Both the position numbers and the translations under genes were made by a program. From assembly GCF_011090165.1 (NCBI RefSeq), contig NZ_JAADJT010000003.1, positions 434,001-498,000 of the forward strand: DNA of 64,000 nucleotides, in the 5' to 3' direction. Source of the stretch: Duganella aceris. GTDB lineage: Bacteria > Pseudomonadota > Gammaproteobacteria > Burkholderiales > Burkholderiaceae_D. The notes beneath the pieces were generated by a model, which saw only the letters and a program-made list of their open reading frames with translations, had not been told where the DNA came from and did not search any database. This document shows positions 1 to 8,624 of the stretch, one piece after another; position 1 is the first letter of the stretch; the number at the start of each line of letters is the position of its first letter.

Positions 1-864
1 CCGCTGCTGATCAATAACGCGGACCTGTGCCGCACCCAGGCCCGCAACCTGCTCGGCTTCACCGCCAAGAACAAATACTCGTACACCGGCGAATTCGTCG
101 ACGCCGCGCAAGCGGTGCTGAACTACGGCGACCGGCTGGAAGTGGCCAGCGTGCTGTCCGGCAGCGGCGCCGCGCGCGTCGGCCTGAAAAAAGGCGACGG
201 CCTGGTGGCGGCGGAAGCCAAGACCCTGCCGACCGGCGCCAACGCCGAGACCCAGGCCGCCGCCGTGCTTGGCCCGCTGGCCTCCAGCAACAAGGTGCTG
301 AACCTGACGGTGGCGCGCAACGGCGCCAACCAGGCGCTGAAGGTGCCGGTCACGCGCGCCTGCGCCTTCAAGATCGACATCGGCAACTCCGACAACATCA
401 ACTCCTACGCCGACGGCCAGCGTGTGATGATCACGCGCGGCATGGTCAACTTCGCGCAGAGCGACGAAGCCATCGCCTATGTGCTGGCCAAGGACATCGC
501 CCACAATGTGCTGGGCCACGCCGCCACCACCAAGCAGGCCTACACCATCGGCAGCATCATCGACAACCTGGTCGCGGTGCGGCCTGACGTGTCGATGCTG
601 ATCGGCAGCGCCGGCGTCAAGCCGATGCCGCAGGACCTGGACGCGGCGGCCGATGCGCTGTCGCTGTACATGGTGGCGCGCGCCGGCTACAGCGTCGACG
701 GCGCCCGCGCCTTCTGGCAGCGTCTCGCGACCCAGTATCCGGCCACGGTGCTGAACGGGTATACTGCGGTCCATCCCGCCGTTTCCTTCCGCCTGGCCGC
801 GATCGACAAGACCGTCGCCGACATCCGGAACAAGCAGGCGGCCAAGAAACCACTGGTGCCTTAA
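1..864 (+). CDS. M48-like PDZ protein with degraded zinc site, 5' end cut by window
   Basis: The frame is open from base 1, so the N-terminus lies outside the window; 287 residues are visible. A PDZ-like domain spans about visible residues 40-120 (VLSGSGAARVGLKKGD). It is followed by a domain that resembles M48 metallopeptidases of the BepA/LoiP type. Where the family has HEXXH, this protein has KDIAH (visible residues 164-168), then NVLGH. The downstream Glu-Ala-Asp that supplies the third zinc ligand reads Ala-Ala-Asp (bases 646-654), followed by a family-like stretch LYMVARAGY. The first His, the catalytic Glu and the Glu ligand are therefore all lost, and the protein is unlikely to be an active peptidase. 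A chaperone-like or scaffold role in the envelope is possible but inferred. The following gene starts 15 bp downstream, suggesting co-transcription. Confidence 0.75.
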   Translation, partial: PLLINNADLCRTQARNLLGFTAKNKYSYTGEFVDAAQAVLNYGDRLEVASVLSGSGAARVGLKKGDGLVAAEAKTLPTGANAETQAAAVLGPLASSNKVLNLTVARNGANQALKVPVTRACAFKIDIGNSDNINSYADGQRVMITRGMVNFAQSDEAIAYVLAKDIAHNVLGHAATTKQAYTIGSIIDNLVAVRPDVSMLIGSAGVKPMPQDLDAAADALSLYMVARAGYSVDGARAFWQRLATQYPATVLNGYTAVHPAVSFRLAAIDKTVADIRNKQAAKKPLVP

Positions 865-879
865 AGCAGAGAGTCCGCC

Positions 880-1275
880 ATGAACAAACCCGGCCTGATC
901 GCAGTCATCCTGATGTTGGCGGCCGGCTGGGCCCAGGCCGCGCAATGGGCGCGGGTCGGCGGCGGCAGCGGCAACGCCTTCTACATCGACAAGGCCAGCA
1001 TCATCAAGATGGACAAGACCCGCAAGGTGTGGTCGATGCAGAGCTACGCGCGGCCGCAGAACACGCCGGAGGGCAAGCCTTACCGTTCGGTCAAGGCGCT
1101 GCACCTGTATTCCTGCGAGGAACGCACCACCACCCTGCTGTCGCAGGTGTTCTATCCCGAGGCCATGGGCAAGGGCGAGCCGGTGGAAAACTACAAATAC
1201 GAGAAATTCAGCCCCGAAGACATCGTGCCGGACAGCCCGTTCGACAGCGCGCTGACGGCCGCCTGCAAGCTTTAA
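880..1275 (+). CDS. Small secreted protein, surface-adhesin E-like
   Basis: The product is 131 residues with a clear Sec signal peptide (positively charged start, hydrophobic core, cleavage near AQA-A at about residue 21). The mature part has the pattern W-x-R-V, YIDKASI, then VWSMQSYA and an ALHLYSCEE stretch. This resembles the surface-adhesin protein E family of small beta proteins that respond to or coat the envelope; the assignment is from memory of the family pattern. Two cysteines (in YSCEE and the C-terminal ACKL) could form a disulfide. An AGAGAG-like purine stretch precedes the ATG. It follows the M48-like gene by 15 bp and is probably in the same operon. Substrate or partner is unknown. 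Confidence 0.6.
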   Translation: MNKPGLIAVILMLAAGWAQAAQWARVGGGSGNAFYIDKASIIKMDKTRKVWSMQSYARPQNTPEGKPYRSVKALHLYSCEERTTTLLSQVFYPEAMGKGEPVENYKYEKFSPEDIVPDSPFDSALTAACKL

Positions 1276-1403
1276 TTCGGGAAGTTGGGGAAGAAGCGCG
1301 CCATCACCCAGGTCAGGAAGCCGCAGAACACCACCGCGAGTATCAGCACGATCAGCAGGCGGCCGAACTTGGGCGAGCCGTCATCTTCCTTTGGTGGGGC
1401 CAT
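1272..1403 (-). CDS. 43-residue single-span membrane protein (predicted)
   Basis: This short frame reads from an ATG at 1403 down to a TAA at 1272-1274. It encodes a charged, acidic N-terminus (PPKEDDGSPK), then a hydrophobic stretch of about 20 residues (LLIVLILAVVFCGFLTWV), and a short tail ending in PNFPN. An AGGGA motif lies 9 bases upstream of the ATG, a good ribosome-binding site. The gene is convergent with, and overlaps by 4 bp, the adhesin-E-like gene. It is divergent from the XdhC gene. Length, transmembrane pattern and ribosome site support a real small protein, but no family is recognised. Confidence 0.5.
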   Translation of the reverse strand: MAPPKEDDGSPKFGRLLIVLILAVVFCGFLTWVMARFFPNFPN

Positions 1404-1450
1404 GGTACTTGTTCCCTGCAAGCTTTAGAGAGCCGTAGTATATTCCAATC

Positions 1451-2473
1451 ATGGACTCTATCGATCTCGAAGTATTAAAAACCAGCGCCGCATGGATCGC
1501 CGCAGGGAAACGCTGTGAACTGATCACCGTCATCAAGACCTGGGGCTCCAGCCCGCGCCCGGTCGGCGCCACGCTGGCCATCTGCGAAGACGGCACGGTG
1601 ATCGGCTCGGTCTCGGGCGGCTGCATCGAGGACGACCTGATCGCCCGCGTGCGCGACCACGGCATCAGCCGCACCATCCCCGAAATCGTCAGCTACGGCA
1701 TCACCGCCGACGAGGCGCACCGTTTCGGCCTGCCCTGCGGCGGCACCATCGAACTGTCGATCGAACCGCTGTCGCGGCAGAGCCGCATCGACGAGCTGCT
1801 GCAGCGATTGGAACAACATGAGCTGGTGCAGCGCCGGCTCGACCTGCGCAGCGGCGCGGTGGAGCTGTCCAGGGCCGCGCCCGGGGCGCAGATGCAGGTC
1901 AGCGAACAGGTGATGGTCACGCTGCACGGCCCGCGCTGGCGCCTGCTGATCATCGGCGCCGGACAGCTGTCGCGCTTCCTGGCGCAGATCGCCACCGCGA
2001 TGGATTACCACGTCATCGTCTGCGATCCGCGCGAGGAGTATCGCAGCGGCTGGCATGTCGACGGCGTGCAGCTGGTGCACGACATGCCGGACGATATCGT
2101 GCTGTCGCTGCGGCTCGACCATCGCAGCGCGGTGGTGGCGCTGACCCACGATCCCAAGCTGGACGACCTGGCGCTGATGGAGGCCCTGAAGTCGGAGGCG
2201 TTCTACGTCGGCGCGATCGGCTCGCGGCTGAACAACAGCAAGCGCCGCGAACGGCTGCTGGAATTCGATCTGACGCCGGAGCAGCTGGCGCGTTTGCACG
2301 GACCGATCGGCCTGTACATCGGCAGCAAGACGCCGTCGGAGATCGCGATTTCCATCCTGGCCGAGATGACGGCGATTAAGAACGGCGTGCCGGCGGGCTT
2401 GCTGGTGCCGCACAGCGCGACGCCGGTGGCGGCCGGCGACTCGGTATGCGCCGTCGACAGCGGTGCGGTCTGA
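1451..2473 (+). CDS. XdhC/CoxI family protein
   Basis: The protein has 340 residues. The N-terminal XdhC_CoxI domain carries the signature GSVSGGCIE (residues 52-60), with the Cys expected to handle the molybdenum cofactor or its sulfur. The C-terminal half is a Rossmann-like XdhC domain beginning with LLIIGAGQLSRF and including GAIGSRLNNSKR. Members of this family insert or sulfurate molybdenum cofactor for xanthine dehydrogenase or related hydroxylases in the cytoplasm. No molybdoenzyme subunit genes lie next to it, so its client enzyme is not shown here. The gene stands alone and is followed after 18 bp by the palindrome at 2492-2521. Confidence 0.88.
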   Translation: MDSIDLEVLKTSAAWIAAGKRCELITVIKTWGSSPRPVGATLAICEDGTVIGSVSGGCIEDDLIARVRDHGISRTIPEIVSYGITADEAHRFGLPCGGTIELSIEPLSRQSRIDELLQRLEQHELVQRRLDLRSGAVELSRAAPGAQMQVSEQVMVTLHGPRWRLLIIGAGQLSRFLAQIATAMDYHVIVCDPREEYRSGWHVDGVQLVHDMPDDIVLSLRLDHRSAVVALTHDPKLDDLALMEALKSEAFYVGAIGSRLNNSKRRERLLEFDLTPEQLARLHGPIGLYIGSKTPSEIAISILAEMTAIKNGVPAGLLVPHSATPVAAGDSVCAVDSGAV

Positions 2474-2491
2474 CCCGCACGGCGGCGCACA

Positions 2492-2521
2492 GGGGTCAGA
2501 CCCCGTACGGGGTCTGACCCC
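2492..2521. repeat. 30-bp perfect palindrome, GGGGTCAG family (short form)
   Basis: A perfect 30-bp palindrome of GGGGTCAGACCCCGT followed by its exact reverse complement. It lies 18 bp after the XdhC stop codon. The same sequence, one base shorter in the outer G run, occurs at 21493-21522. The outer box GGGGTCAG is shared with the longer palindromes at 11485, 15820, 38975 and 50160. There is no T-run, so it does not look like a classical intrinsic terminator. Confidence 0.9.
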
Positions 2522-2639
2522 GCCTTACCGGGTTACGGCGCCGCTCAATCCGGCCGTGTAGAATTCAAAAGCAAGAATCGGCTTTCACCGGCGGCCGGCG
2601 TCGGCGACAATGGTGATCCCGCATCCAACCGGAATCCGC

Positions 2640-3530
2640 ATGAGCACCGCCAACCTCCTTCGACTGATCTTCCTGGCCGCCATCTGGGGCGGCTCCTTCC
2701 TGTTCATGCGGATCGCCGCGCCGGTGCTGGGCGCGGCGGTGCTGATCGAATACCGCGTGCTGTTCGCCGCGCTGTTCCTGGCCGTCATCGGCTTGTTCCT
2801 CAAAAAGAAGCTCGACCTGCGCGCCCACTGGAAGCACTACCTGATCCTCGGCCTGTTCAACTCCGCGTTGCCGTTCCTGATGTTCGCCTTCGCCGCGCGC
2901 ACGCTGTCGGCGTCCTTGCTGGCGGTGCTCAACGCCACCACGCCGCTGTGGGGCACGCTGATCGCCGCCGTCTGGTCGCGCCAGATGGTCACCGGCAAAG
3001 TGATGCTCGGCCTCGCGCTGGGCACTTGCGGCGTCGCGCTGCTGGTCGGCTTCGACCACGTCAGCGCCAAACCCGGCGCCGGCATCGCCATCGCCGCCGT
3101 GCTGTTCGCCTCCTTCAACTACGGCATCGCCAGCAACTACGCCAAGCAGGCCAAGACGGTCGAACCGTTCGCCAACGCGCACGGCTCGATGTGGGCGGCG
3201 GCGCTGCTGGTGCTGCCGGTGGTGCCGTTCTTCCCGGCGCCGGCCGAACCGACCATCGGCATCATGGGCGCGGTGATCGCGCTGGGCGTGTTGTGCAGCG
3301 GCGTGGCTTACCTGATCTACTTCCGCCTGATCCAGGATGTCGGCCCGTCGTCGGCGCTGACGGTGACTTTCCTCAGCCCGTTGTTCGGCATCCTGTGGGG
3401 CATGCTGTTCCTCGGCGAGACCGTGGGCTGGTACACCATCGTCGGCGCCGCCATCGTCATCACCGGCACCGCGCTGGTGACCGGCTTCCGGCCGAACCTC
3501 GGCTTCCTCAACAAGGCCAAGCCGGTATGA
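2640..3530 (+). CDS. EamA/DMT-family inner-membrane exporter
   Basis: The product of 296 residues has about ten hydrophobic segments and the two-fold EamA repeat. Each half has a typical motif: FLAAIWGGSFLFMRIAAP near the N-terminus and FLSPLFGILWGMLFLGE near residue 250. Such drug/metabolite transporters export amino acids, metabolites or drugs across the inner membrane; the substrate cannot be told. The start at 2640 is chosen over an in-frame ATG at 2610 because GGA lies about 9 bases upstream and the protein then begins at the usual family position. Its stop overlaps the alkA start (ATGA), so the two genes are translationally coupled. Confidence 0.85.
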   Translation: MSTANLLRLIFLAAIWGGSFLFMRIAAPVLGAAVLIEYRVLFAALFLAVIGLFLKKKLDLRAHWKHYLILGLFNSALPFLMFAFAARTLSASLLAVLNATTPLWGTLIAAVWSRQMVTGKVMLGLALGTCGVALLVGFDHVSAKPGAGIAIAAVLFASFNYGIASNYAKQAKTVEPFANAHGSMWAAALLVLPVVPFFPAPAEPTIGIMGAVIALGVLCSGVAYLIYFRLIQDVGPSSALTVTFLSPLFGILWGMLFLGETVGWYTIVGAAIVITGTALVTGFRPNLGFLNKAKPV

Positions 3531-4441
3531 AGGGCTTTGCGCTGACGCTGCCGGCCGACTACCGCCTGCACGACGTGCTGGCCTTCCACAGCCGCGATGC
3601 CGAAAGCGTGGCCGAGGAAGTCAGCGCCGAGCGCCTGCGCAAAGGCATGCTGCTGGACGGCGTGCCGGTGGTGCTCGACATCGCGCTGCCGCCCGCGCCG
3701 CAGCCGATGTCGCCGGCCAGCGCCAGCTGCGCCGTGCATGCCGATGGCAAGCTGTCCAAGGCCGCGCAGCAGCGGGTGCGCGAGGCGGCGCTGAGCATCC
3801 TCGGCCTGCGCATCGATCCCGAGCCGTTCAGCGTCTTCGCCGCCGGCGACGAGATGTTCGGGCCGCTGACGCGCGCGCAGCCCGGCCTGCGCATCGTGCA
3901 GTCGGCCACCGTGTTCGAGGCGCTGACCTGGGCCATCATCGGCCAGCAGATCAATCTGTCGTTCGCGATCGCGCTGCGCCGCACCTTCATCCTGCAGGCC
4001 GGCCGGCGGCACAGCAGCGGCTTGTGGTGCTACCCCGCCGCCGACGACGTCGCCAGGCTGGAGATCGACGACCTGACCAGCCGCAAATTCTCGCGCGCCA
4101 AGGCGGAGACCTTGCTGCGGCTGGCGCGCCTGGTCGCCGACGGCGAGCTCGATCTCGACGTCTCGCCGGCCAACAGCATCGATCGTATCTCGGCCGCGCT
4201 GCTGGCGCTCAAGGGCATCGGCCCATGGACCGTCAATTACGCGCTGCTGCGCGGCTATGGCCACGCCGACTGCTCGCTGCACGGCGACGTCGCGATCCGC
4301 GCCGCGCTGCAAGCGCTGCTCGGCGAAGAGGTCAAGCCAGACATGCCGCGTACCGAAAAAATCCTGGCCCGCTACAGCCCGCACCGCACCATGGCCGCCG
4401 CGCACCTGTGGGCCAGCCTGCACCCGCGCGATCCCGAATAG
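3527..4441 (+). CDS. alkA: DNA-3-methyladenine glycosylase II
   Basis: The 304-residue protein excises 3-methyladenine and other alkylated bases in base excision repair. The N-terminal AlkA_N region covers roughly residues 1-110. The HhH-GPD core follows with [15 protein letters not shown] and the helix-hairpin-helix LKGIGPWTV. The catalytic aspartate is D254, in LHGDVAIR. The gene begins inside the stop codon of the EamA gene (ATGA overlap). A 7-bp inverted repeat (4452-4458 and 4466-4472) lies just after the stop, but it has no clear T-run. Chromosomal position next to an acetyl-CoA carboxylase subunit gene may mean shared transcription. Confidence 0.9.
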   Translation: MKGFALTLPADYRLHDVLAFHSRDAESVAEEVSAERLRKGMLLDGVPVVLDIALPPAPQPMSPASASCAVHADGKLSKAAQQRVREAALSILGLRIDPEPFSVFAAGDEMFGPLTRAQPGLRIVQSATVFEALTWAIIGQQINLSFAIALRRTFILQAGRRHSSGLWCYPAADDVARLEIDDLTSRKFSRAKAETLLRLARLVADGELDLDVSPANSIDRISAALLALKGIGPWTVNYALLRGYGHADCSLHGDVAIRAALQALLGEEVKPDMPRTEKILARYSPHRTMAAAHLWASLHPRDPE

Positions 4442-4508
4442 ATTTCGCTTGAGCCTGACGCTACTTCAGGCTTTACGCTCCCGGCATGTCTTCACCATGC
4501 GAGAGCCC

Positions 4509-5378
4509 ATGAGCTGGATCGAAAAACTGCTACCGCCGCGCATTCAGCGCGGCGCCGAACCGCGCCAGTCGATACCGGCCGGCCTGTGGACCAAGTGCGC
4601 CGCCTGCGACGCGGTGCTGTACCGCGCCGACCTGGAAGCCAGTCTGCACGTTTGCCCCAAGTGCGGCCACCACATGCGCATCCGCGCCCGCGCCCGGCTC
4701 GACGCGCTGCTCGACGGCGGCGGGCGGCACGAGATCGGCCAGGAAGTGCTGCCGGTCGATACGCTGAAGTTCAAGGGCAGCAAAAGCTATCCGGAGCGCC
4801 TCAAGTCGGCGATGGAGGCCACCGGCGAGACCGACGCCCTGATCGTCATTTCCGGCGCCATCCTGTCGCTGCCGGTGGTGGTGGCCTGCTTCGAATTCGA
4901 CTTCATGGGCGGCTCGATGGGCGCCGTGGTCGGCGAGCGTTTCGTGCGCGGCGTGAAGGCGGCGATCGAACAGCACGTGCCGTTCATCTGCATCACCGCC
5001 AGCGGCGGCGCGCGCATGCAGGAAGGCTTGATGTCGCTGATGCAGATGGCGAAGACCACCGCCATGCTGGCCAAGCTGGCCGAAAAGCGGCTGCCCTTCG
5101 TCTCGGTGCTGACCGACCCGACCTCGGGCGGCATCTCGGCCTCGTTCTGTTTTCTGGGCGACCTGGTGATCGCCGAACCGAAGGCGCTGATCGCCTTCAC
5201 CGGCGCGCGCGTCATCAAAAGCACGCTGGGCGTGACGCTGCCGGAAGGCTATCAGCGGCCCGAGTTCCTGCTGGAACGCGGCGCCATCGACATGATCGTC
5301 GACCGCCGCGCGATGCGCGCGGAACTGGCGTCGCTGCTGGCGTTGCTGCTCAAGCTGCCGAAGGATGCGGTGGCCTGA
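4509..5378 (+). CDS. accD: Acetyl-CoA carboxylase carboxyltransferase beta subunit (possible paralogue)
   Basis: At 289 residues this is the usual AccD length. It joins AccA to transfer the carboxyl group from biotin to acetyl-CoA, making malonyl-CoA for fatty acid synthesis. The N-terminal zinc ribbon has Cys30, Cys33, Cys49 and Cys52. The carboxyltransferase core includes [14 protein letters not shown] and [12 protein letters not shown]. The start at 4509 ([10 protein letters not shown]) matches the family start, with GAGAG upstream; an ATG at 4497 is in frame. Two points are unusual. The stretch [19 protein letters not shown] departs from the usual FAGPRVIEQTVREKLPEGF, and the gene is not beside trpA or folC, its usual neighbours in this group. 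It may be a second copy. Confidence 0.88.
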   Translation: MSWIEKLLPPRIQRGAEPRQSIPAGLWTKCAACDAVLYRADLEASLHVCPKCGHHMRIRARARLDALLDGGGRHEIGQEVLPVDTLKFKGSKSYPERLKSAMEATGETDALIVISGAILSLPVVVACFEFDFMGGSMGAVVGERFVRGVKAAIEQHVPFICITASGGARMQEGLMSLMQMAKTTAMLAKLAEKRLPFVSVLTDPTSGGISASFCFLGDLVIAEPKALIAFTGARVIKSTLGVTLPEGYQRPEFLLERGAIDMIVDRRAMRAELASLLALLLKLPKDAVA

Positions 5379-5398
5379 TTCGTCGTACACTATCGCGC

Positions 5399-6439
5399 AT
5401 GATAGAACATCGAGACCAAGCCGTGTTGAAGATCGGCGAACTGGCCGCGCGCTCCGGCCTCACGGTGCGCGCGCTGCATCACTACGACAGCATCGGCCTG
5501 CTGACGCCATCGGCGCACACCGACGCCGGCTACCGTCTGTACAACCGCGCCGACGTGGCGCGGCTGCACCAGATCCAGGCGCTGCGGCGCTTCGGCATGT
5601 CCCTGGCCGACATCGGCACCTTTCTCGCCAGCCCCGAAGCGCCGTTCGCCGACGTGGTCGCGCAGCAGATCGACGCGCTGGGCCAGCAAATTGCGCAAGC
5701 GACCGCGCTGCGCGAACGGCTGTCCCAGCTGCACCGGCAGATGGCCGACGGCGGCGAGCCGGCGCTGACCGACTGGCTGTCGGCGCTGGAGCTGATGAAC
5801 CTCTACGACAAATACTTTACGAAGGATGAGTTGCGCCGCCTGCCGTTCTGGCAGCAGGACGCGCGCCGCAACAGCGGCTGGGCGGCCTTGGTGCGGCAGA
5901 TACAGGAGCTGATGCGGCAAGGCGTCCGCGCCGACGACGCGCAGGCGCGCGCGCTGGCCGAACGCTGGATGCAAATGCTGGAGCGCGACACGGCGGCCAA
6001 TCCCGAATTCGCGCGCCGCGTCACGGTCATGCTGGAGATGGAGCCGTCGGCACAGCTGCACACCGGGATCACGCCGCAGTTGAAGCAGTACGTGATGCAG
6101 GCTTTCAGCGCGCACCGGCTGGCGCTGTACGCCGACTATCTCGACGCCGACGAACTGCAACACATGCGCGCACACGGCGCCCGGCATGACGAAGAATGGA
6201 GCGTGCTGCTGGCGAAGGTGCACCTGCACCTCGAGACCGGGGCCGCGCCGGACGACCCCGCGTCGCAGGCGCTGGCGCGCGAATGGATGCTGCTGTTCCG
6301 CGCGCGCATCGGCGACAATCCGGCGACCCTGGCCAGGATCCGCGAAGCGCACGAACGCGAACCGCGCCTGCTTACCGGCACCTGGGCCACGCCCGCGATG
6401 CTCGACTTCATCCGGAAATCGTACGCCACGCTGGCTTGA
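5399..6439 (+). CDS. MerR-family regulator with TipAS-type ligand domain
   Basis: The 346-residue protein starts at ATG 5399. Its N-terminal MerR helix-turn-helix reads LKIGELAARSGLTVRALHHY with a GYRLYNRADV wing, so it should bind a dyad between stretched -35 and -10 elements. A coiled-coil dimer helix follows at about residues 85-120. The C-terminal 200 residues resemble the alpha-helical TipAS/antibiotic-recognition region, seen here in two related segments (WMQMLERDTAANPEFA and EWMLLFRARIGDNPA). The regulated gene is unclear; MerR regulators often control a neighbour, but accD upstream and the DUF29 gene downstream point the same way. Probably an autoregulated drug sensor. Confidence 0.82.
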   Translation: MIEHRDQAVLKIGELAARSGLTVRALHHYDSIGLLTPSAHTDAGYRLYNRADVARLHQIQALRRFGMSLADIGTFLASPEAPFADVVAQQIDALGQQIAQATALRERLSQLHRQMADGGEPALTDWLSALELMNLYDKYFTKDELRRLPFWQQDARRNSGWAALVRQIQELMRQGVRADDAQARALAERWMQMLERDTAANPEFARRVTVMLEMEPSAQLHTGITPQLKQYVMQAFSAHRLALYADYLDADELQHMRAHGARHDEEWSVLLAKVHLHLETGAAPDDPASQALAREWMLLFRARIGDNPATLARIREAHEREPRLLTGTWATPAMLDFIRKSYATLA

Positions 6440-6491
6440 GCAAGCGTAAAGTGAAGCTCCGACCAGCGCCCTAAGATAGCGGAGGTGCCCC

Positions 6492-6941
6492 ATGGACGAT
6501 CACATCAACAGCGACTACGAAACCGACGCCCTCATCTGGACCAACACCCAGATCGCACTACTGCGAGCCGGAAAGTTTGATCAACTGGATCTGGACAACG
6601 TCATTTCAGAGCTGGAATATCAAGTGAGAAAAGACAAGCGCGAAGTCGCCCATCGCCTGATCGGCTTGATGACACATTTGCTGAAATACAAATACCAGCC
6701 AGAGCGCATCTCCGCCAGCTGGATCCGCACCATCAATGGACACCGGCTTGAAATCGCCGGCATCCTGACGCAGATGCCCAGCCTGCGTCCGAGCCTTGAC
6801 GCCTATGTCGCGAAAGGCTACGCCAAAGCGGTCAAGGACGCCGCGAAAGAAACCCATCTTCCGCTTTCGACCTTCCCAAAGGAAAATCCCTTCACCGTCG
6901 ATCAAATCCTCGATGAAGATTTCTGGCCCGGGCAAAAGTGA
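6492..6941 (+). CDS. DUF29-family protein
   Basis: The protein has 149 residues and no signal peptide. The pattern YETDALIWTNTQIALLRAG, then DLDNVISELEYQVRKDKREV and LMTHLLKYKYQPE, is typical of DUF29, a family of small helical proteins of unknown function. A strong ribosome site (GGAGG) precedes the ATG. Base composition is somewhat less GC-rich than the neighbours, which together with the scattered distribution of DUF29 may hint at transfer. It is convergent with the tRNA-fMet gene. Confidence 0.85.
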   Translation: MDDHINSDYETDALIWTNTQIALLRAGKFDQLDLDNVISELEYQVRKDKREVAHRLIGLMTHLLKYKYQPERISASWIRTINGHRLEIAGILTQMPSLRPSLDAYVAKGYAKAVKDAAKETHLPLSTFPKENPFTVDQILDEDFWPGQK

Positions 6942-6977
6942 AAAAGCCGCTGACACCTGACGGCATCAACGGCTTTC
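6941..6977 (-). terminator. Terminator of tRNA-fMet
   Basis: The inverted repeat AAAGCCG (6943-6949) and CGGCTTT (6970-6976) has a small inner TGA/TCA pairing. Read on the minus strand it ends in a run of five T (plus-strand A at 6941-6945). It lies directly 3' of the tRNA and also 3' of the convergent DUF29 gene. Confidence 0.65.
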
Positions 6978-6982
6978 GAATT

Positions 6983-7059
6983 TGGTTGCGGGGACAGGAT
7001 TTGAACCTGTGACCTTCGGGTTATGAGCCCGACGAGCTGCCAGACTGCTCCACCCCGCG
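6983..7059 (-). tRNA. Initiator tRNA-fMet (CAU)
   Basis: A 77-nt cloverleaf with encoded CCA (plus-strand TGG 6983-6985). The anticodon CAT (plus ATG at 7023-7025) sits on a stem with three consecutive G-C pairs (GGGCTCATAACCC). The first base C faces A at position 72, the unpaired 1:72 feature that marks bacterial initiator tRNA. The gene is followed by an intrinsic terminator and preceded by a good sigma-70 promoter. Confidence 0.96.
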
Positions 7060-7072
7060 TCTGTATGTAGCT

Positions 7073-7101
7073 ATTATAGGGCACATCGCCGGTTTAGGCA
7101 A
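7073..7101 (-). promoter_or_regulatory. Sigma-70 promoter of tRNA-fMet
   Basis: On the minus strand, TTGCCT (plus 7096-7101) is followed after 17 bases by a perfect TATAAT (plus 7073-7078). This places transcription start about 7 bases before the tRNA 5' end. Confidence 0.75.
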
Positions 7102-7231
7102 TCTTAATCCTGAAAACAAGCGCGATAGCCCGAATAAATGCAGTTACTTACAGGAATAGGCTGGCACGGGCCATGCCGTAGCGCGCGCAATCGGTGTAAA
7201 GTAGCCATAAACCGACTTGAGCCACTCCCAT

Positions 7232-7813
7232 ATGAAATTTTGTTCCGAATGCGCCGCCCCCGTCAGCCTGGCTATCCCGGCCGGCGACAACCGTCCCCGC
7301 TACGTCTGCGCCAACTGCTCCGCGATCCACTACCAGAATCCGAAAATGGTGCTGGGCTCGATCCCCGTCTGGGAGCGCGACGGCGAACTGAAGATCCTGC
7401 TGTGCAAACGCGCCATCGAGCCGCGCTACGGCTACTGGACGCTGCCGGCCGGCTTTATGGAAAACAATGAAACCACGGCCGAAGCGGCGATCCGCGAAAC
7501 CGAGGAGGAAGCCGGCGCCAACATCGAACTGGGCAAGCTGTTCACGCTGCTCAACGTCGCCCGCGTGCACCAGGTGCATATGTTCTACCTGGCCACGCTG
7601 ATCGATCTCGACTTCGCGCCCGGCGAGGAAAGCCTCGACGTGCAAATGTTCACGGAAGCGGAAATCCCGTGGGACGAGCTGGCCTTCCCCACCATCCGCA
7701 CCACGCTGGAACTGTTCTTCGCCGACCGCGCCCGCATGCGCGACGGCGGCGGCTACGGCTTCCACACCCAGGACATCACCCACAACATGCGCTCCGAGCC
7801 CGCCGCAACGTGA
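7232..7813 (+). CDS. Nudix hydrolase with zinc ribbon
   Basis: The 193-residue protein has an N-terminal zinc ribbon with Cys4, Cys7, Cys26 and Cys29. A complete Nudix box follows (Gly74, Glu80, Arg88-Glu89, Glu92-Glu93, Gly95). This architecture is shared with NudC-like and ADP-ribose or NADH pyrophosphatases, which hydrolyse nucleoside diphosphate derivatives in the cytoplasm; the exact substrate is unknown. The start at 7232 is preferred because the protein then begins directly at the ribbon; a TTG at 7217 is in frame. It is followed after 9 bp by aat and probably starts the aat-bpt-pyrD run. Confidence 0.87.
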   Translation: MKFCSECAAPVSLAIPAGDNRPRYVCANCSAIHYQNPKMVLGSIPVWERDGELKILLCKRAIEPRYGYWTLPAGFMENNETTAEAAIRETEEEAGANIELGKLFTLLNVARVHQVHMFYLATLIDLDFAPGEESLDVQMFTEAEIPWDELAFPTIRTTLELFFADRARMRDGGGYGFHTQDITHNMRSEPAAT

Positions 7814-7822
7814 CGCCGTGAC

Positions 7823-8551
7823 ATGATCCCCTGGCTCGACATCCATAGCCCGTTTCCGGACGTTTCCGAAGCGCTGACCAGCGACGCGCCCGGACTGCTG
7901 GCGGCCGGCGCCGACCTGTCGCCGCAGCGGCTGCTGATGGCGTACCGGCGCGGCATCTTCCCCTGGTTCTCCGAAGGCCAGCCGATCCTGTGGTGGAGCA
8001 CCGATCCGCGCATGGTGCTGATGACCGAACGCTTCCGCATCTCCGACAGCCTGAAGAAAACCCTGCGCCGCATCGAGCGCAGCATGGCCGACGGCGGCCG
8101 CTGGCAGGTGCGCTTCGACAGCGCCTTCGAAGACGTGATGCGCGCCTGCGCCGCGCCGCGCCGCGACGGCCCCGGCACCTGGATCTCGGACGACATCGTG
8201 GCCGGCTACACCGGCCTGCACCGGCTCGGCTACGCCCACTCGGCCGAGCTGTGGCTGGACGGCGAACTGGTCGGCGGCGCCTACGGCGTCAGCATCGGCC
8301 GCATGTTCTACGGCGAATCGATGTTCGCCCGCGTCACCGACGGCTCCAAGGTGGCGCTGGCCCACCTGGTGCGCTTTCTGCGCGCGCACGGCGTGGCGAT
8401 GATCGATTGTCAGCAGGAAACCGGCCATTTGGCCTCGCTGGGCGCGTCGCCGATCCCGCGCGCACAGTTCCTGGCGCATCTGCGCAACACTATTGAGTTG
8501 CCGCAGATCACTAAGTGGGAACCCATTGCAGCGCCGGCCCCGGACAGTTAA
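7823..8551 (+). CDS. aat: Leucyl/phenylalanyl-tRNA--protein transferase
   Basis: The 242-residue enzyme attaches Leu or Phe from tRNA to N-terminal Arg or Lys of proteins, marking them for ClpS/ClpAP in the N-degron pathway. Family motifs are [52 protein letters not shown] and [14 protein letters not shown]. Length matches the family. It lies 9 bp after the Nudix gene and 73 bp before bpt, the second N-degron transferase, so substrate tagging functions are clustered. Confidence 0.96.
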   Translation: MIPWLDIHSPFPDVSEALTSDAPGLLAAGADLSPQRLLMAYRRGIFPWFSEGQPILWWSTDPRMVLMTERFRISDSLKKTLRRIERSMADGGRWQVRFDSAFEDVMRACAAPRRDGPGTWISDDIVAGYTGLHRLGYAHSAELWLDGELVGGAYGVSIGRMFYGESMFARVTDGSKVALAHLVRFLRAHGVAMIDCQQETGHLASLGASPIPRAQFLAHLRNTIELPQITKWEPIAAPAPDS

Positions 8552-8624
8552 GCTAAGGGTGACAGCGCGATCGCGGACGAAGCGCTATCATTGGCATTAA
8601 ACAACCGCCCCCGATAGGACGTGC

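Noticed and set aside
2610..2639. Earlier ATG for the EamA gene at 2610
   Set aside because: No ribosome site and the added residues do not match the family start.
4452..4472. 7-bp inverted repeat after alkA as a terminator
   Set aside because: No T-run follows; accD may be read through from alkA.
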